From Betaproteobacteria bacterium (GTDB lineage Bacteria; Pseudomonadota; Gammaproteobacteria; Burkholderiales; Usitatibacteraceae), in contig JADKJR010000019.1 of the NCBI GenBank assembly GCA_016720925.1, positions 1 through 64,000 of the forward strand: DNA of 64,000 nt. Direction: 5' to 3'. The translations under genes and the position numbers were made by a program. The notes under the pieces were generated by a model. The model worked only from the letters and a program-made list of their open reading frames with translations, made no database searches and had not been told where the DNA came from. Of this stretch, positions 44,400-53,468 are shown in pieces (the stretch's first letter is position 1; each line of letters begins with the position of its first letter).

Positions 44400-46463
44400 A
44401 TGGCGCCCATGCTCCTCTACGCCCTCACGATTTTTGTTTCCGCATTCCTGTTGTTTCTCATTCAGCCAGTCATTGCCAAACAGATTCTGCCGTGGTTCGG
44501 TGGCTCGGCAGCGGTGTGGACAACATGTCTCGTGTTCTTCCAGTGCGCGCTGCTGGCCGGATACTTCTATTCCGACCTGACCACGCGCAAACTTAGTGCC
44601 AGGCGCCAGGCAATCCTGCACGTTGCGTTGATTGCGATCGCATTATTACTGCTGCCAATCATCCCGGATGCCGCCTGGAAGCCACAGGGCGATGAACAGC
44701 CAAGCATTCGCATCCTGCTATTGTTGGCCGCAACAATCGGTCTGCCCTACTTCCTGCTCGCAACCACGAGCCCGCTGGTGCAGGCGTGGTTTTCCCGCAG
44801 CTACCCGGATGCCAGCCCGTACCGGCTATTTGCACTCTCCAACCTGGCGTCGATGCTTGCGCTGATCGGCTATCCGTTCCTGTTCGAACCGTGGATAAGC
44901 ACCCGTCAGCAGGCAGTCGGCTGGTCGGCGGGATTCGGATTGTTTGCGGCGCTGATTGCGGCATCTGCCTGGTTTGGATTGCGATCGACTTCAGAAGCGA
45001 TCGCCGCCGATGCGACGGACATTCCGGTGCCGGAGGCGATCGCCATTCCCCCAGCCCCCGCCATCAAACAGAAGTTAATGTGGATTCTGTTGTCAGCACT
45101 GGGCTCCATCCTGCTGCTGGCCGTCTCCAATCACCTCACGCAAAATATCTCTTCCATTCCGCTCCTCTGGCTGGCGCCGCTGGTGTTGTATCTGATCACA
45201 TTCATCCTCTGTTTCGACGCAAAAGTGGGGGAAGCGGGTTGGTACCAGCGGAAACTGTTCGTGCCGCTTCTGGCAGTCGCCATTGTCGCCATGGCATGGA
45301 CGCTGGCGGACAAGGACATGCACTTCAAGCTTTATTGGCAGATCGGTTTGTTCCTGACGGGCCTTTTCGTCGCCTGCATGTTCTGTCATGGCGAACTGGT
45401 GGCGCGCAAGCCGCATCCTGCCTATCTCACCACGTTCTATCTGATGGTGTCGGTCGGTGGCGCGCTTGGCTCGATGCTGGTGGGCGTGGTCGCGCCGCTC
45501 ACGTTGCCTGCTTACTTCGAACTTGAAATTGCAATTGTGTTGCTGGCGGCGCTGGCAACGGCGACACTCTGGAAACGCTTTCACATCGGCTTTGTTGGCA
45601 TCGGCGCGATGGTTTGCGTGTTTACGATTTTGGCGGCGATCTACACGGTGAAGGAGTTCCGCGAAGATGTGGTGCTGATGACGCGCAATTTTTACGGCAC
45701 GCTGCGGGTGAAGGAATACACGCCGGCGGACCGCGAGAACCACAAACGCTCGTTGGTACACGGTGCGATATTGCACGGCGAACAGTACCTGTACCCACCC
45801 TACAACCGGGCGGCGACCACCTATTACAAGGCGAAGTCCGGCGTCGGCCGCATCTTGCTGCTGATGGAGCGACGCAATCCCGATGCGCCGCGCAAGGTCG
45901 GCGTGATCGGCCTCGGAACCGGTACCATCGCCGCGTACGGCAACAAGGTCGACACCGTCCGCTTCTACGACATCAATCCGCAAGTCGTGACCATCGCCAA
46001 TCGCGAATTCACCTACCTTAAGGATACCCCTGCAAAGGTCGAGATTTCGTTGGGAGATGCCCGCCTCAATCTCGAACGTGAACCCGCGCAAAATTTTGAC
46101 GTGCTGGCGATTGACGCCTTTTCGGGCGACTCCATTCCGGTGCATCTCATCACGCTCGAGGCGCTGGACATTTACCGGAAGCACATGAAACCCGACGGTG
46201 TGATTGCGTTTCACGTCTCCAACCGTTTTCTCGACCTGAAACCGGTGGTGCAGATGATCGCGGAAGAGCGCGGCCTCAAAGTGGCGTGGGTGCGCGACAC
46301 CTATGAGGATGGCTCCACCACGAGCGACTGGGTGCTGCTGGCGAAAACCAACACCCTGCTGATGAACCCGGCGATTCTCGACGCGACCTATATCATCCCG
46401 CCCGAACCGGGCTGGAAATTGTGGACCGATGACTTCAACAACATTGTTCAAGTGATGCGATGA
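44400..46463 (+). CDS. Fused membrane / spermidine synthase-like protein (second copy)
   Basis: 687 residues. The first 400 or so form about ten membrane helices; the C-terminal 250 form a spermidine-synthase-type domain with GVIGLGTGTIAAYG and DVLAIDAFSGDSIPVHLIT. The second motif differs from that of the protein at 1-2264, whose domain order is the same but whose residues are quite diverged. A methyltransferase or aminopropyltransferase function is possible; neither is shown. It overlaps dadA by four bases (ATGA), so the two are co-translated. Confidence 0.85.
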   Translation: MAPMLLYALTIFVSAFLLFLIQPVIAKQILPWFGGSAAVWTTCLVFFQCALLAGYFYSDLTTRKLSARRQAILHVALIAIALLLLPIIPDAAWKPQGDEQPSIRILLLLAATIGLPYFLLATTSPLVQAWFSRSYPDASPYRLFALSNLASMLALIGYPFLFEPWISTRQQAVGWSAGFGLFAALIAASAWFGLRSTSEAIAADATDIPVPEAIAIPPAPAIKQKLMWILLSALGSILLLAVSNHLTQNISSIPLLWLAPLVLYLITFILCFDAKVGEAGWYQRKLFVPLLAVAIVAMAWTLADKDMHFKLYWQIGLFLTGLFVACMFCHGELVARKPHPAYLTTFYLMVSVGGALGSMLVGVVAPLTLPAYFELEIAIVLLAALATATLWKRFHIGFVGIGAMVCVFTILAAIYTVKEFREDVVLMTRNFYGTLRVKEYTPADRENHKRSLVHGAILHGEQYLYPPYNRAATTYYKAKSGVGRILLLMERRNPDAPRKVGVIGLGTGTIAAYGNKVDTVRFYDINPQVVTIANREFTYLKDTPAKVEISLGDARLNLEREPAQNFDVLAIDAFSGDSIPVHLITLEALDIYRKHMKPDGVIAFHVSNRFLDLKPVVQMIAEERGLKVAWVRDTYEDGSTTSDWVLLAKTNTLLMNPAILDATYIIPPEPGWKLWTDDFNNIVQVMR

Positions 46464-47734
46464 GTCACGTCGTTGTCCTCGGGGCGGGCATCATTGGTAT
46501 CACGACCGCCTATTACCTGAACAAGGCCGGGCATCAGGTTACGGTCATCGAACGCAATCCGCACGCGGGGCTCGAAACCAGCTACGCCAATGGCGGACAA
46601 CTTTCTTACAGCTACGTCGCACCGCTTGCCGGTCCCGGTGTCATTCCGAAAATTCCTCCATGGCTGCTGCGCGCGGATTCACCGCTGCGGTTCTACCCCA
46701 AGTTTGATATTGACCAATGGCGCTGGCTGTTTGCCTTTCTCAATGCCTGCAATCGACCGCAGGCAGAAATCTCTACCGTTCATTTGCTTCGCCTCGCCTA
46801 TTACAGCCAGCAACTGATTCACGAAATCGTTGCCAGCGAGCCGGTCGCGTTCGATTACAGGCGTAACGGCAAACTCGTCATTTTCTCTGACCAGGAGTCG
46901 TTCGACGGCGCCAAACGCACGCTTGATTTCCAGCGCGCGTTCGGCAGCGAACAGAATGCGCTCGATGGAAACGGATGCCTGGCCCTGGAACCAGCATTGG
47001 AGAACATCCGACACCGCGTGGTCGGCGGTATCCATACGCCGTCCGAAGACGCCGGTGACTGCCACGACTTCTGCGTCGGCATGGAAACGTTATTGTCCAG
47101 CCGGGGCGTAGTCTTCCGTACATCGGAAACCGTGCAGCGCCTGGCAACGGAAACATCAGGTGGCCAGCGCCAAATCACGGCCGTGCACACCGACAAAGGT
47201 GATCTCGCGGCCGACGCATTTGTGATGGCGATGGGCGCAGCCAATGCCTGGCACGCAAAGGCGCTGGGGTTCTACCTGCCGATCTATCCCCTGAAAGGCT
47301 ACAGCCTGACGCTGGACACGGGCACGGCAAAGAACGCGGCGAACTCGCCACGCATCAGCGTCACCGACAGCGCCTACAAAGTGGTCTATGCGCTGCTCGG
47401 CCGTGAATTGCGAATCGCCGGCATGGCCGACATTGCCGGCTATGACACCACACTCGACGCCGTGCGAGTCGGCTTGCTCGTCAAACATGCCCGGTCGGTG
47501 TTTCCCGATGCCGGGGACTACTCAGCCGATCTCAAACCATGGTGCGGCCTGCGCCCGGCTACGCCCAAAGGTACGCCACTAGTCGGCACCTCGCCGATCG
47601 CAAACCTCTACCTCAATGCCGGACACGGCGCGCTCGGCTGGACGCTTGCGTGCGGTTGCGCGAAGGTCGTGAGCGACATGATCTCCGGAAGCGCCCCTGG
47701 CATCGCGCTTGAAGGATTGACGCTTGCGCACTGA
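46460..47734 (+). CDS. dadA: D-amino acid dehydrogenase
   Basis: 424 residues. FAD site VVLGAGIIGITTAYYL at the N-terminus, then ERNPHAGLETSYANGGQLS, the standard DadA signature. It oxidises D-amino acids to 2-oxo acids at the inner membrane, feeding electrons to the respiratory chain. C-terminal GLRPATPKGTPLVG and GHGALGWTLA are family motifs. No alanine racemase gene (dadX) follows. Coupled to the upstream membrane protein by a 4-base overlap. Confidence 0.93.
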   Translation: MSHVVVLGAGIIGITTAYYLNKAGHQVTVIERNPHAGLETSYANGGQLSYSYVAPLAGPGVIPKIPPWLLRADSPLRFYPKFDIDQWRWLFAFLNACNRPQAEISTVHLLRLAYYSQQLIHEIVASEPVAFDYRRNGKLVIFSDQESFDGAKRTLDFQRAFGSEQNALDGNGCLALEPALENIRHRVVGGIHTPSEDAGDCHDFCVGMETLLSSRGVVFRTSETVQRLATETSGGQRQITAVHTDKGDLAADAFVMAMGAANAWHAKALGFYLPIYPLKGYSLTLDTGTAKNAANSPRISVTDSAYKVVYALLGRELRIAGMADIAGYDTTLDAVRVGLLVKHARSVFPDAGDYSADLKPWCGLRPATPKGTPLVGTSPIANLYLNAGHGALGWTLACGCAKVVSDMISGSAPGIALEGLTLAH

Positions 47735-47741
47735 CTCGCCG

Positions 47742-48437
47742 ATGCACCTGCGTATCTGGCGCCACGCGCCGTTTACGGTTCCGCTCAACATCATCGCCGT
47801 CATCAGTGGCGGCCTTGCGCTGGATTCTGCATTTGGTTGGCCTGGACAAATTGTCGCCATCGCATGGACTTTCACAGTGTTCTTGTGGCTATACCGGAAA
47901 GGTGGCAGTGAAGAAAAGCGCGTGCTAATCGTCTGCACGATCATCGCCGGCACCGGTGAACTCATCCTGTCGCTGGTTTGGGGACTCTATGACTATCAGT
48001 TCCACAACGTTCCGCTATTTGTGCCGCCAGGACATGCGCTGCTCATGACGCTGGGCCTGGTATACGCGCGCCGACTGCCCATCGCAGGCATGTGGATGAT
48101 TTCTATTGCGGCGCTGGCTTGGGCGATATACGCGTGGACAGGCGGATTTGATCGCTTCGGCGTGGTGCTGTTCGGCATTTACGCATTCTGCATGTTGACC
48201 AGCGGCGCGAAATCACTCTACGCGACGATGTTTGTCGCCGCACTGGTGATGGAACTCTACGGCACCGCGCTCGGCAACTGGGCGTGGCGGCCGGTGGCGC
48301 CGTGGGTGCAACTGACGTCCGCCAATCCACCATTTTCCGCGGGGGCGTTTTATTGCATGCTGGATTTACTGGTGCTGGGGGCGATGCGGGTGTTGGGAAA
48401 ATGGTTGGGGGATGTACAAGTGGCGGCAGAAAGCTGA
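47742..48437 (+). CDS. Integral membrane protein of unknown function
   Basis: 231 residues from the ATG at 47742, eight bases after dadA; a start at 47724 would overlap dadA. About seven hydrophobic segments. The most distinctive motif is FVPPGHALLMTLG, followed later by GNWAWRPVAPW. I do not recognise the family. Tight spacing suggests the same transcript as dadA. Confidence 0.7.
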   Translation: MHLRIWRHAPFTVPLNIIAVISGGLALDSAFGWPGQIVAIAWTFTVFLWLYRKGGSEEKRVLIVCTIIAGTGELILSLVWGLYDYQFHNVPLFVPPGHALLMTLGLVYARRLPIAGMWMISIAALAWAIYAWTGGFDRFGVVLFGIYAFCMLTSGAKSLYATMFVAALVMELYGTALGNWAWRPVAPWVQLTSANPPFSAGAFYCMLDLLVLGAMRVLGKWLGDVQVAAES

Positions 48438-48465
48438 GGGAAGTTTTCCCGAGCGCATTGTGTTG

Positions 48466-48531
48466 ACACTCAAGCACTGGCGCGGGCTCTGACGGGCAAA
48501 TGGCTGGCGAGGCGCGCCAGTGCTAGGCTTT
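48466..48531. repeat. Dispersed intergenic palindromic repeat, copy E
   Basis: Left arm ACACTCAAGCACTGGCGCG, right arm CGCGCCAGTGCTAGGCTTT. Between convergent genes. Followed at about 48545-48580 by a segment like that after copy A (GGGAATCCAAGTCTCAC). Confidence 0.75.
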
Positions 48532-48660
48532 CTGTTGCCATCTTGGCGTAAAGACGGGAATCCAAGTCTCACAATGAGCTGCCGAAATCATTCTTCTGCG
48601 CGTTGATGCAAGCGCAACGCCCGCCTCAACGGTTGCGCCGCCCAGATTTCATTGCGTTGC

Positions 48661-49671
48661 TTAGGCAGAAGCCACCTTCAACACCAACTTCCCAAAATTC
48701 TCCCCCTTGAACAACATCGCAAGCACCTCAGGAAATCGATCAATCCCCTCCTCCACATGCTCCCTCGAGACCAACTTCCCTTCCTTCAGCCATTGCCCCA
48801 ACTGCATCGCCCCCTCCTTGTACCGAGGCGCGTAATCGAAAACCACGATGCCTTCCATGCGCGCCCGGTTGACGAGCAGTGATAAGTAGTTGGCGGGTCC
48901 TTTCACAGGTTCGGTGTTGTTGTATTGCGAAATGGCGCCGCAAATCACGATACGCGCCCCTAAATTGATTCTGGTCAAAACAATATCCAGGATCTCGCCG
49001 CCGACATTGTCGAAAAACACATCGATCCCGCCTGGGCAGGTTTCCTTCAGTCCCTTGCGGACATCCTGATTCTTGTAGTCCACGCAGGCGTCGAAACCGA
49101 GTTCCTTTATCGCGTAATCACATTTTTCCTTGCCCCCGGCAATGCCCACCACGCGACAGCCCTTGATCCTGGCCACCTGGCCCACCGTAGCGCCCACGGC
49201 GCCCGTCGCACCGGACACGACGACTGTCTCCCCCTGCTTCGGCTGTCCGGACTCCAGCAGGCCGAAATAAGCGGTCATGCCAGGCATACCCAAAACATTG
49301 AGATACGTCGTCAATGGGGCCAGCGCCGGATCGACCCTGGTGAATCCACGCCCATCGGAGATGCACCACGTCTGCACATTGATCATGCCCGAGACCATGT
49401 CGCCGACGGCGAACTTGGGATGGTTCGAGGCCACCACTTCCCCGACACCCCCGGCGCGCATCACCTCACCCAGCGCCACCGGGGCAATGTATGACTTGCC
49501 CTCGTTCATCCAGCCACGCATGGCAGGGTCAAGCGACAGGTAGAGCGCTTTGACGAGAATCTGCTCGTCCATCAAAGCGGGAATTGGCTCGTCGGCAAAG
49601 GAAAAGTCGCTTCGCTTTGCCTCGCCGACCGGGCGGGCGATCAACCGGACAACACGATTCATAGTGGACAT
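48661..49671 (-). CDS. NADP-dependent oxidoreductase, CurA/leukotriene B4 dehydrogenase-like
   Basis: 336 residues of the medium-chain reductase family without zinc. NADP site SGATGAVGATVGQVARIKG; YLSLDPAMRGWM near residue 45 and FFDNVGGEILD are typical of the CurA/YncB and LTB4-12-hydroxydehydrogenase group, which reduces double bonds of 2-alkenals and 2-enones. The ATG at 49671 gives the usual family N-terminus. Likely role is detoxification of reactive carbonyls; substrate is not certain. Confidence 0.9.
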   Translation of the reverse strand: MSTMNRVVRLIARPVGEAKRSDFSFADEPIPALMDEQILVKALYLSLDPAMRGWMNEGKSYIAPVALGEVMRAGGVGEVVASNHPKFAVGDMVSGMINVQTWCISDGRGFTRVDPALAPLTTYLNVLGMPGMTAYFGLLESGQPKQGETVVVSGATGAVGATVGQVARIKGCRVVGIAGGKEKCDYAIKELGFDACVDYKNQDVRKGLKETCPGGIDVFFDNVGGEILDIVLTRINLGARIVICGAISQYNNTEPVKGPANYLSLLVNRARMEGIVVFDYAPRYKEGAMQLGQWLKEGKLVSREHVEEGIDRFPEVLAMLFKGENFGKLVLKVASA

Positions 49672-49697
49672 TGGCGCGACTCCAGCGATCCAAAAGC

Positions 49698-49732
49698 AAA
49701 AAAGCCGGCGACGCGAGTCTCGCGCCACCGGC
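49698..49732 (-). terminator. Terminator of the SWIB-protein gene
   Basis: 13-base arms with two mismatches (49704-49716 and 49720-49732, ends GCCGG and CCGGC) and a 3-base loop, followed by six T on the minus strand. Confidence 0.8.
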
Positions 49733-49753
49733 CCGTTCGAGCAAAAAAACCGA

Positions 49754-50182
49754 TTACTTCAGGTGCGAAGAAACCAGCTTGGTCATTTCAAACATCGAAA
49801 CGACCTTCTTGCCACCGAATACGGCTTTCAGCTTTTCGTCGGCATTGATCATGCGGCGGTTGATGGCATCCTGCAGTTTGTTCTTCTTGATGTAGTCCCA
49901 GAGCTTCTTGGTGACTTCGGTGCGGGGCATCGGATTTGCACCGATGACTGCGCCGAGAACCGAACTGATCGTCATGGGTTTCATGAAGGCTGCATTCGGC
50001 TTACGCTTCGCAGCGGGCTTCTTGGGAGCAGCTTTCTTGGCTGCCGGCTTCTTGGCAGCGGGTTTCTTGGCAGCGGGTTTTTTCGCTGCGGGCTTCTTTG
50101 CAGCGGGTTTCTTTGCCGCGGGCTTCTTGGCTGCCGGCTTTTTGGCAGCGGGTTTCTTTGCAGCGGGTTTCTTTGCAGCCAT
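49754..50182 (-). CDS. SWIB/MDM2 domain protein with histone H1-like PAAKK repeat tail
   Basis: 142 residues. After MAAKK come nine exact PAAKK repeats, then AAPKKPAAKRK, giving about 60 residues of H1-like basic sequence; the DNA is a 15-bp tandem repeat with silent changes. Residues about 68-142 are a SWIB fold (SSVLGAVIGANPMPRTEVTK, then LWDYIKKNKLQD). SWIB domains are best known from eukaryotic chromatin remodelling and Chlamydia; bacterial copies with basic tails occur in betaproteobacteria and are little studied. A nucleoid-binding role is likely from the tail. GGAGGA precedes the ATG at 50182; the longer frame lacks a site. Confidence 0.88.
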   Translation of the reverse strand: MAAKKPAAKKPAAKKPAAKKPAAKKPAAKKPAAKKPAAKKPAAKKPAAKKAAPKKPAAKRKPNAAFMKPMTISSVLGAVIGANPMPRTEVTKKLWDYIKKNKLQDAINRRMINADEKLKAVFGGKKVVSMFEMTKLVSSHLK

Positions 50183-50392
50183 GTAAATCCTCCAGTCTGT
50201 TAACGGAAATTCCCAAACACTTGCGGCGGAGCGCCCCTGTTTCAGAGAGTGAACCGAACCACAGGCGCAAATATAACGCATTCTTTGCAAGAATGTGCAA
50301 CACGTCGTTGTATACACGCAACGTGGCCATCGCACTGACATATCCGCGGATGGCCCCCAGACCGACTAAGATGAACGGTTTTCTATTCCACC

Positions 50393-50944
50393 ATGCATAC
50401 GCCAACCCTCCTCTCAGCGCTCTCGTTTCATCAAGCACACGATGCTGATGAGCGCATTCATCGAGAAAGAATTGTTGCGTTTGTCGAGCGCAATTCGCAA
50501 CGCTGGTGGCAGCGCTCCACTCTCGACGGACACATCACCGCTTCGGCATGGGTGCTCAATTCAACACGCACACATGCGCTGCTGCTGCATCACGCCAAAC
50601 TGAATTGCTGGGTGCAGCCAGGCGGACATCTCGATGACGAAGATGCTTCGCCGGCGGCGGGCGCATTGCGCGAAGCGCACGAGGAAACCGGTCTTGCCGC
50701 ACTGCAACTTGCCGATGAAAATTTGTTCGACGTCGACGTGCATTCCATTCCCGCGCGCGTCAACGAGCCGGCACATTTGCATTACGACCTGCGTTACCTC
50801 ATGATTTCACCTGACAGCACGGTGACGATTTCCGACGAGTCGCTGGGTGCGCGCTGGATTGCACTCGATGAACTTGCCCGCGCCCCATTCGAACGCAGCA
50901 TTTCGCGCATGGCCGAAAAATCCCTCCAACTCCCCTTCCAATGA
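50393..50944 (+). CDS. Nudix hydrolase
   Basis: 183 residues. The Nudix box is present: GGHLDDED, then REAHEETGL about eight residues later, giving the metal-binding Glu set. Nudix enzymes hydrolyse nucleoside diphosphates linked to another group; the substrate is unknown. It overlaps pdxH by four bases, so the two are coupled. Confidence 0.9.
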   Translation: MHTPTLLSALSFHQAHDADERIHRERIVAFVERNSQRWWQRSTLDGHITASAWVLNSTRTHALLLHHAKLNCWVQPGGHLDDEDASPAAGALREAHEETGLAALQLADENLFDVDVHSIPARVNEPAHLHYDLRYLMISPDSTVTISDESLGARWIALDELARAPFERSISRMAEKSLQLPFQ

Positions 50945-51585
50945 CCACCAAGACAAACCTGGCCGACCTCCGCAACGACTACATGCTCGCCACGCTCGAT
51001 GAGAGTGACGTGGCGATCACGCCCCTGGGGCAATTCGATAAGTGGTTCAATGAAGCGCTTGACTCGCAACTGCCGGCAGCCAATGCAATGACGCTTGCCA
51101 CCTGCGATGCGGAAGCACGCCCTTCCGCGAGAATCGTTCTGATCAGAAGCTACGACGAGCGCGGATTTGTATTTTTTACCAATTACGAAAGCCACAAGGG
51201 GCAGGATCTGACCGCGAACAATCGCGCGTCGCTGCTTTTCTTCTGGCCGGAACTCGAACGGCAGATTCGCATCCAGGGCCGCGTTGAAAAAATCAGCGCA
51301 GCGATGTCGGACGATTATTACAGCAGCCGCCCGCTGGCGAGCCGTATCAGTGCATGGGCATCACCGCAGAGTCACGTGCTGCCTTCACGCACCGCGTTGG
51401 AAGCACGGGTATCCGCGTTTGCGGCGGAGTACGGCGAGAATCCGCCGCGCCCGGCACACTGGGGCGGCTACCGCGTCGTGCCGCAGGTGGTGGAATTCTG
51501 GCAGGGACGCGTTGATCGTTTGCATGATCGCATCCTGTACCGGCTCAATAACGGCGATTGGAAGATCGAGCGCCTGGCACCCTGA
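50941..51585 (+). CDS. pdxH: Pyridoxine/pyridoxamine 5'-phosphate oxidase
   Basis: 214 residues, normal length. FMN-dependent oxidation of PNP or PMP to pyridoxal phosphate. Motifs: ARPSARIVLIR, FFTNYESHKG, QIRIQGRVEK and the C-terminal FWQGRVDRLHDR. The overlap with the Nudix stop is ATGA. Several PLP enzymes lie in this window but none is coupled to it. Confidence 0.96.
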   Translation: MTTKTNLADLRNDYMLATLDESDVAITPLGQFDKWFNEALDSQLPAANAMTLATCDAEARPSARIVLIRSYDERGFVFFTNYESHKGQDLTANNRASLLFFWPELERQIRIQGRVEKISAAMSDDYYSSRPLASRISAWASPQSHVLPSRTALEARVSAFAAEYGENPPRPAHWGGYRVVPQVVEFWQGRVDRLHDRILYRLNNGDWKIERLAP

Positions 51586-51588
51586 CGG

Positions 51589-53256
51589 CTAAGGCAGGCG
51601 ATAGTAGTCCGGTAACGCCCTTAGGTATGCCGGAATGTTGGGATTGACCATCAACCGCGACATCCACTCGGCATCCTCGTTGGTGACGAGCGGGCTCAAA
51701 GTGGTTTTCTCATACGGCAATTTGAAGCGGCAACTCAAAAAACGCTTTGTGTCTTCCATCGTCAATGCCCCGTTTGGCGCGCCACCCGGACAGCGCGCCA
51801 ATTCCGCCGCCATTTTCACTTCGGCGTCTGGCCGGAATTTCATCTGCTGCAATAGAAAATTTGCATCCATGCTGAGTCCGCGCTGCAATCGCACCGACGT
51901 CTCGGCAAGACTCATGACGGGCATTCCGCTGCCGGGGCAATTCGGCGCCATGACTTTAGCGCGCTTGCCACCGAAGGTTGCAGCCAATTCGACATCACTC
52001 GTCGTCCGGACGCTAGCCATCAATGTTTGATCACCGTAGAGCATTTCGCCGCGCACCGCCACCAAGCGAACATTTTCTTCAATGGCTTCGATCAGATTAC
52101 GATACGGGTCGGCGTGCCGATCATCCATCACCACCAAATCGGCAACAAATCCGGGCGCGATCTGGCCGGCAAGTTCTGTCCAGCCCATTGCACGCGCGGG
52201 ATTCCTGGTGACCATTTCCGCCAATTCGCGATCACTGAACAGTCCACTCAACTGATGCTTGTTCACCAGATCCGCAACTTTCAACTCCCCCAATATCGAT
52301 TTGCTGCCGGACGGCGCCCAGTCTGGCGCCAAGCTAATACTCACGCCGGCGCGTTTCGCCGCGGCCACATTCGCGGTCTTCGCGTAAAGCAGAAAGTTCG
52401 ACAGTGGCGACCAAACCAGCTTGACGCCTTGCGCAGCCATGTCCTTGAGCTGAATCTCGGTCAGTCCAACACCATGAATGGCAATGAGCTCAGGTCCAAC
52501 CAAGCCACTTTTCTTGATGGCCTCATATTCACCCGCCATACGCGAGCTCGGCCCTTCGGCCACGTGCACCACCAGCAACCCGCTGTTTCTCGCTTTCAGC
52601 AGGTCGGCCCACTCGATGGCATCGCGCCCAATGTCCACGCGGCTGGTGGCTAGACGCGGCCCGATCTTCGAATTTTCGATATTGCGGACCAGGCACTCGG
52701 TGGTGGAATACGACAGGTTTGCGCGACCGCCCTGAAGGCTCGTTGTACCCCCGGCAATCGCCTTGTATTCACCATAGCGGCCAATTTCAAGCCCTAGGTT
52801 GTAATAGTCGGCGCCGGCCAGCACGACATTCGGAAACGTGATGCGCTGGTTGTACGCGTCATCGTAGAATCGCCATTCGTAACGATCCTTGTAGGCCCGT
52901 GGAATGGGCATCAGCGGATAAATCGCGTACTCCGGATGATTGTGCAAATCGATCATCCCCGGATAAATCACGCCGCCGGTTTCGATTGCCTGCGCGCGCG
53001 CCGCACCTGCAGACAACAGCTCACCCGCTCTAAAAATGGCCTCGATCCGGCCCGCGCGAATCCACAGGCGCGCACCGGCCAGGATTTCGCCCGCGTCATT
53101 CATCGTGACAATTTTTCCACTCAACAGCATGCCAGGATCGATGCTGGCGGCGACAGGTTCGGGTGTTGCGTTCACAACCGGCACGGGCGTCTGTAGCGCG
53201 CAACCAGCCAGCAGAATATGGGTAAAAACCAAAGCCAGAACTTGACGGCAATTCAT
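51589..53256 (-). CDS. Amidohydrolase-family lipoprotein
   Basis: 555 residues. The N-terminus is a lipoprotein signal with the lipobox LAGC at 17-20, so the enzyme is exported and lipid-anchored. The amidohydrolase barrel has the metal motif DLHNHPEYA, where the usual HxH is seen as H-N-H, later His residues in HVAEGP and IHGVG, and the Asp in LAPDWAPSG. Substrate is unknown; adenine/cytosine deaminase, imidazolonepropionase and prolidase-like members share the fold. It is convergent with pdxH, the stops being only a few bases apart. Confidence 0.85.
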   Translation of the reverse strand: MNCRQVLALVFTHILLAGCALQTPVPVVNATPEPVAASIDPGMLLSGKIVTMNDAGEILAGARLWIRAGRIEAIFRAGELLSAGAARAQAIETGGVIYPGMIDLHNHPEYAIYPLMPIPRAYKDRYEWRFYDDAYNQRITFPNVVLAGADYYNLGLEIGRYGEYKAIAGGTTSLQGGRANLSYSTTECLVRNIENSKIGPRLATSRVDIGRDAIEWADLLKARNSGLLVVHVAEGPSSRMAGEYEAIKKSGLVGPELIAIHGVGLTEIQLKDMAAQGVKLVWSPLSNFLLYAKTANVAAAKRAGVSISLAPDWAPSGSKSILGELKVADLVNKHQLSGLFSDRELAEMVTRNPARAMGWTELAGQIAPGFVADLVVMDDRHADPYRNLIEAIEENVRLVAVRGEMLYGDQTLMASVRTTSDVELAATFGGKRAKVMAPNCPGSGMPVMSLAETSVRLQRGLSMDANFLLQQMKFRPDAEVKMAAELARCPGGAPNGALTMEDTKRFLSCRFKLPYEKTTLSPLVTNEDAEWMSRLMVNPNIPAYLRALPDYYRLP

Positions 53257-53468
53257 GCGTTCTCCGAAATGTTAGAGATTCGTACCACGCGGTCCGCAGG
53301 CACGACAATTGGCAATAATCTCATCATATCGTTACTACCCTCGTTTGCCATGCGGATGCTTAAGCAAGACATTTTCGGCCATGCCTTCACCGAAGTAGTC
53401 CGTGATGTACAACGTCTTCGCGTTGCCGATGGCTTGAAAAGCGACCGGCAACGCCCAATCATTTGCTA

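Noticed and set aside
45093..46451. Long minus-strand frame opposite the second spermidine-synthase-like gene
   Set aside because: Antisense shadow; the plus-strand gene has a clear domain layout and coupling to dadA.
50000..50182. Regular 15-bp repeats as a CRISPR-like array
   Set aside because: The repeats are in frame inside a gene, have no spacers and encode PAAKK units.
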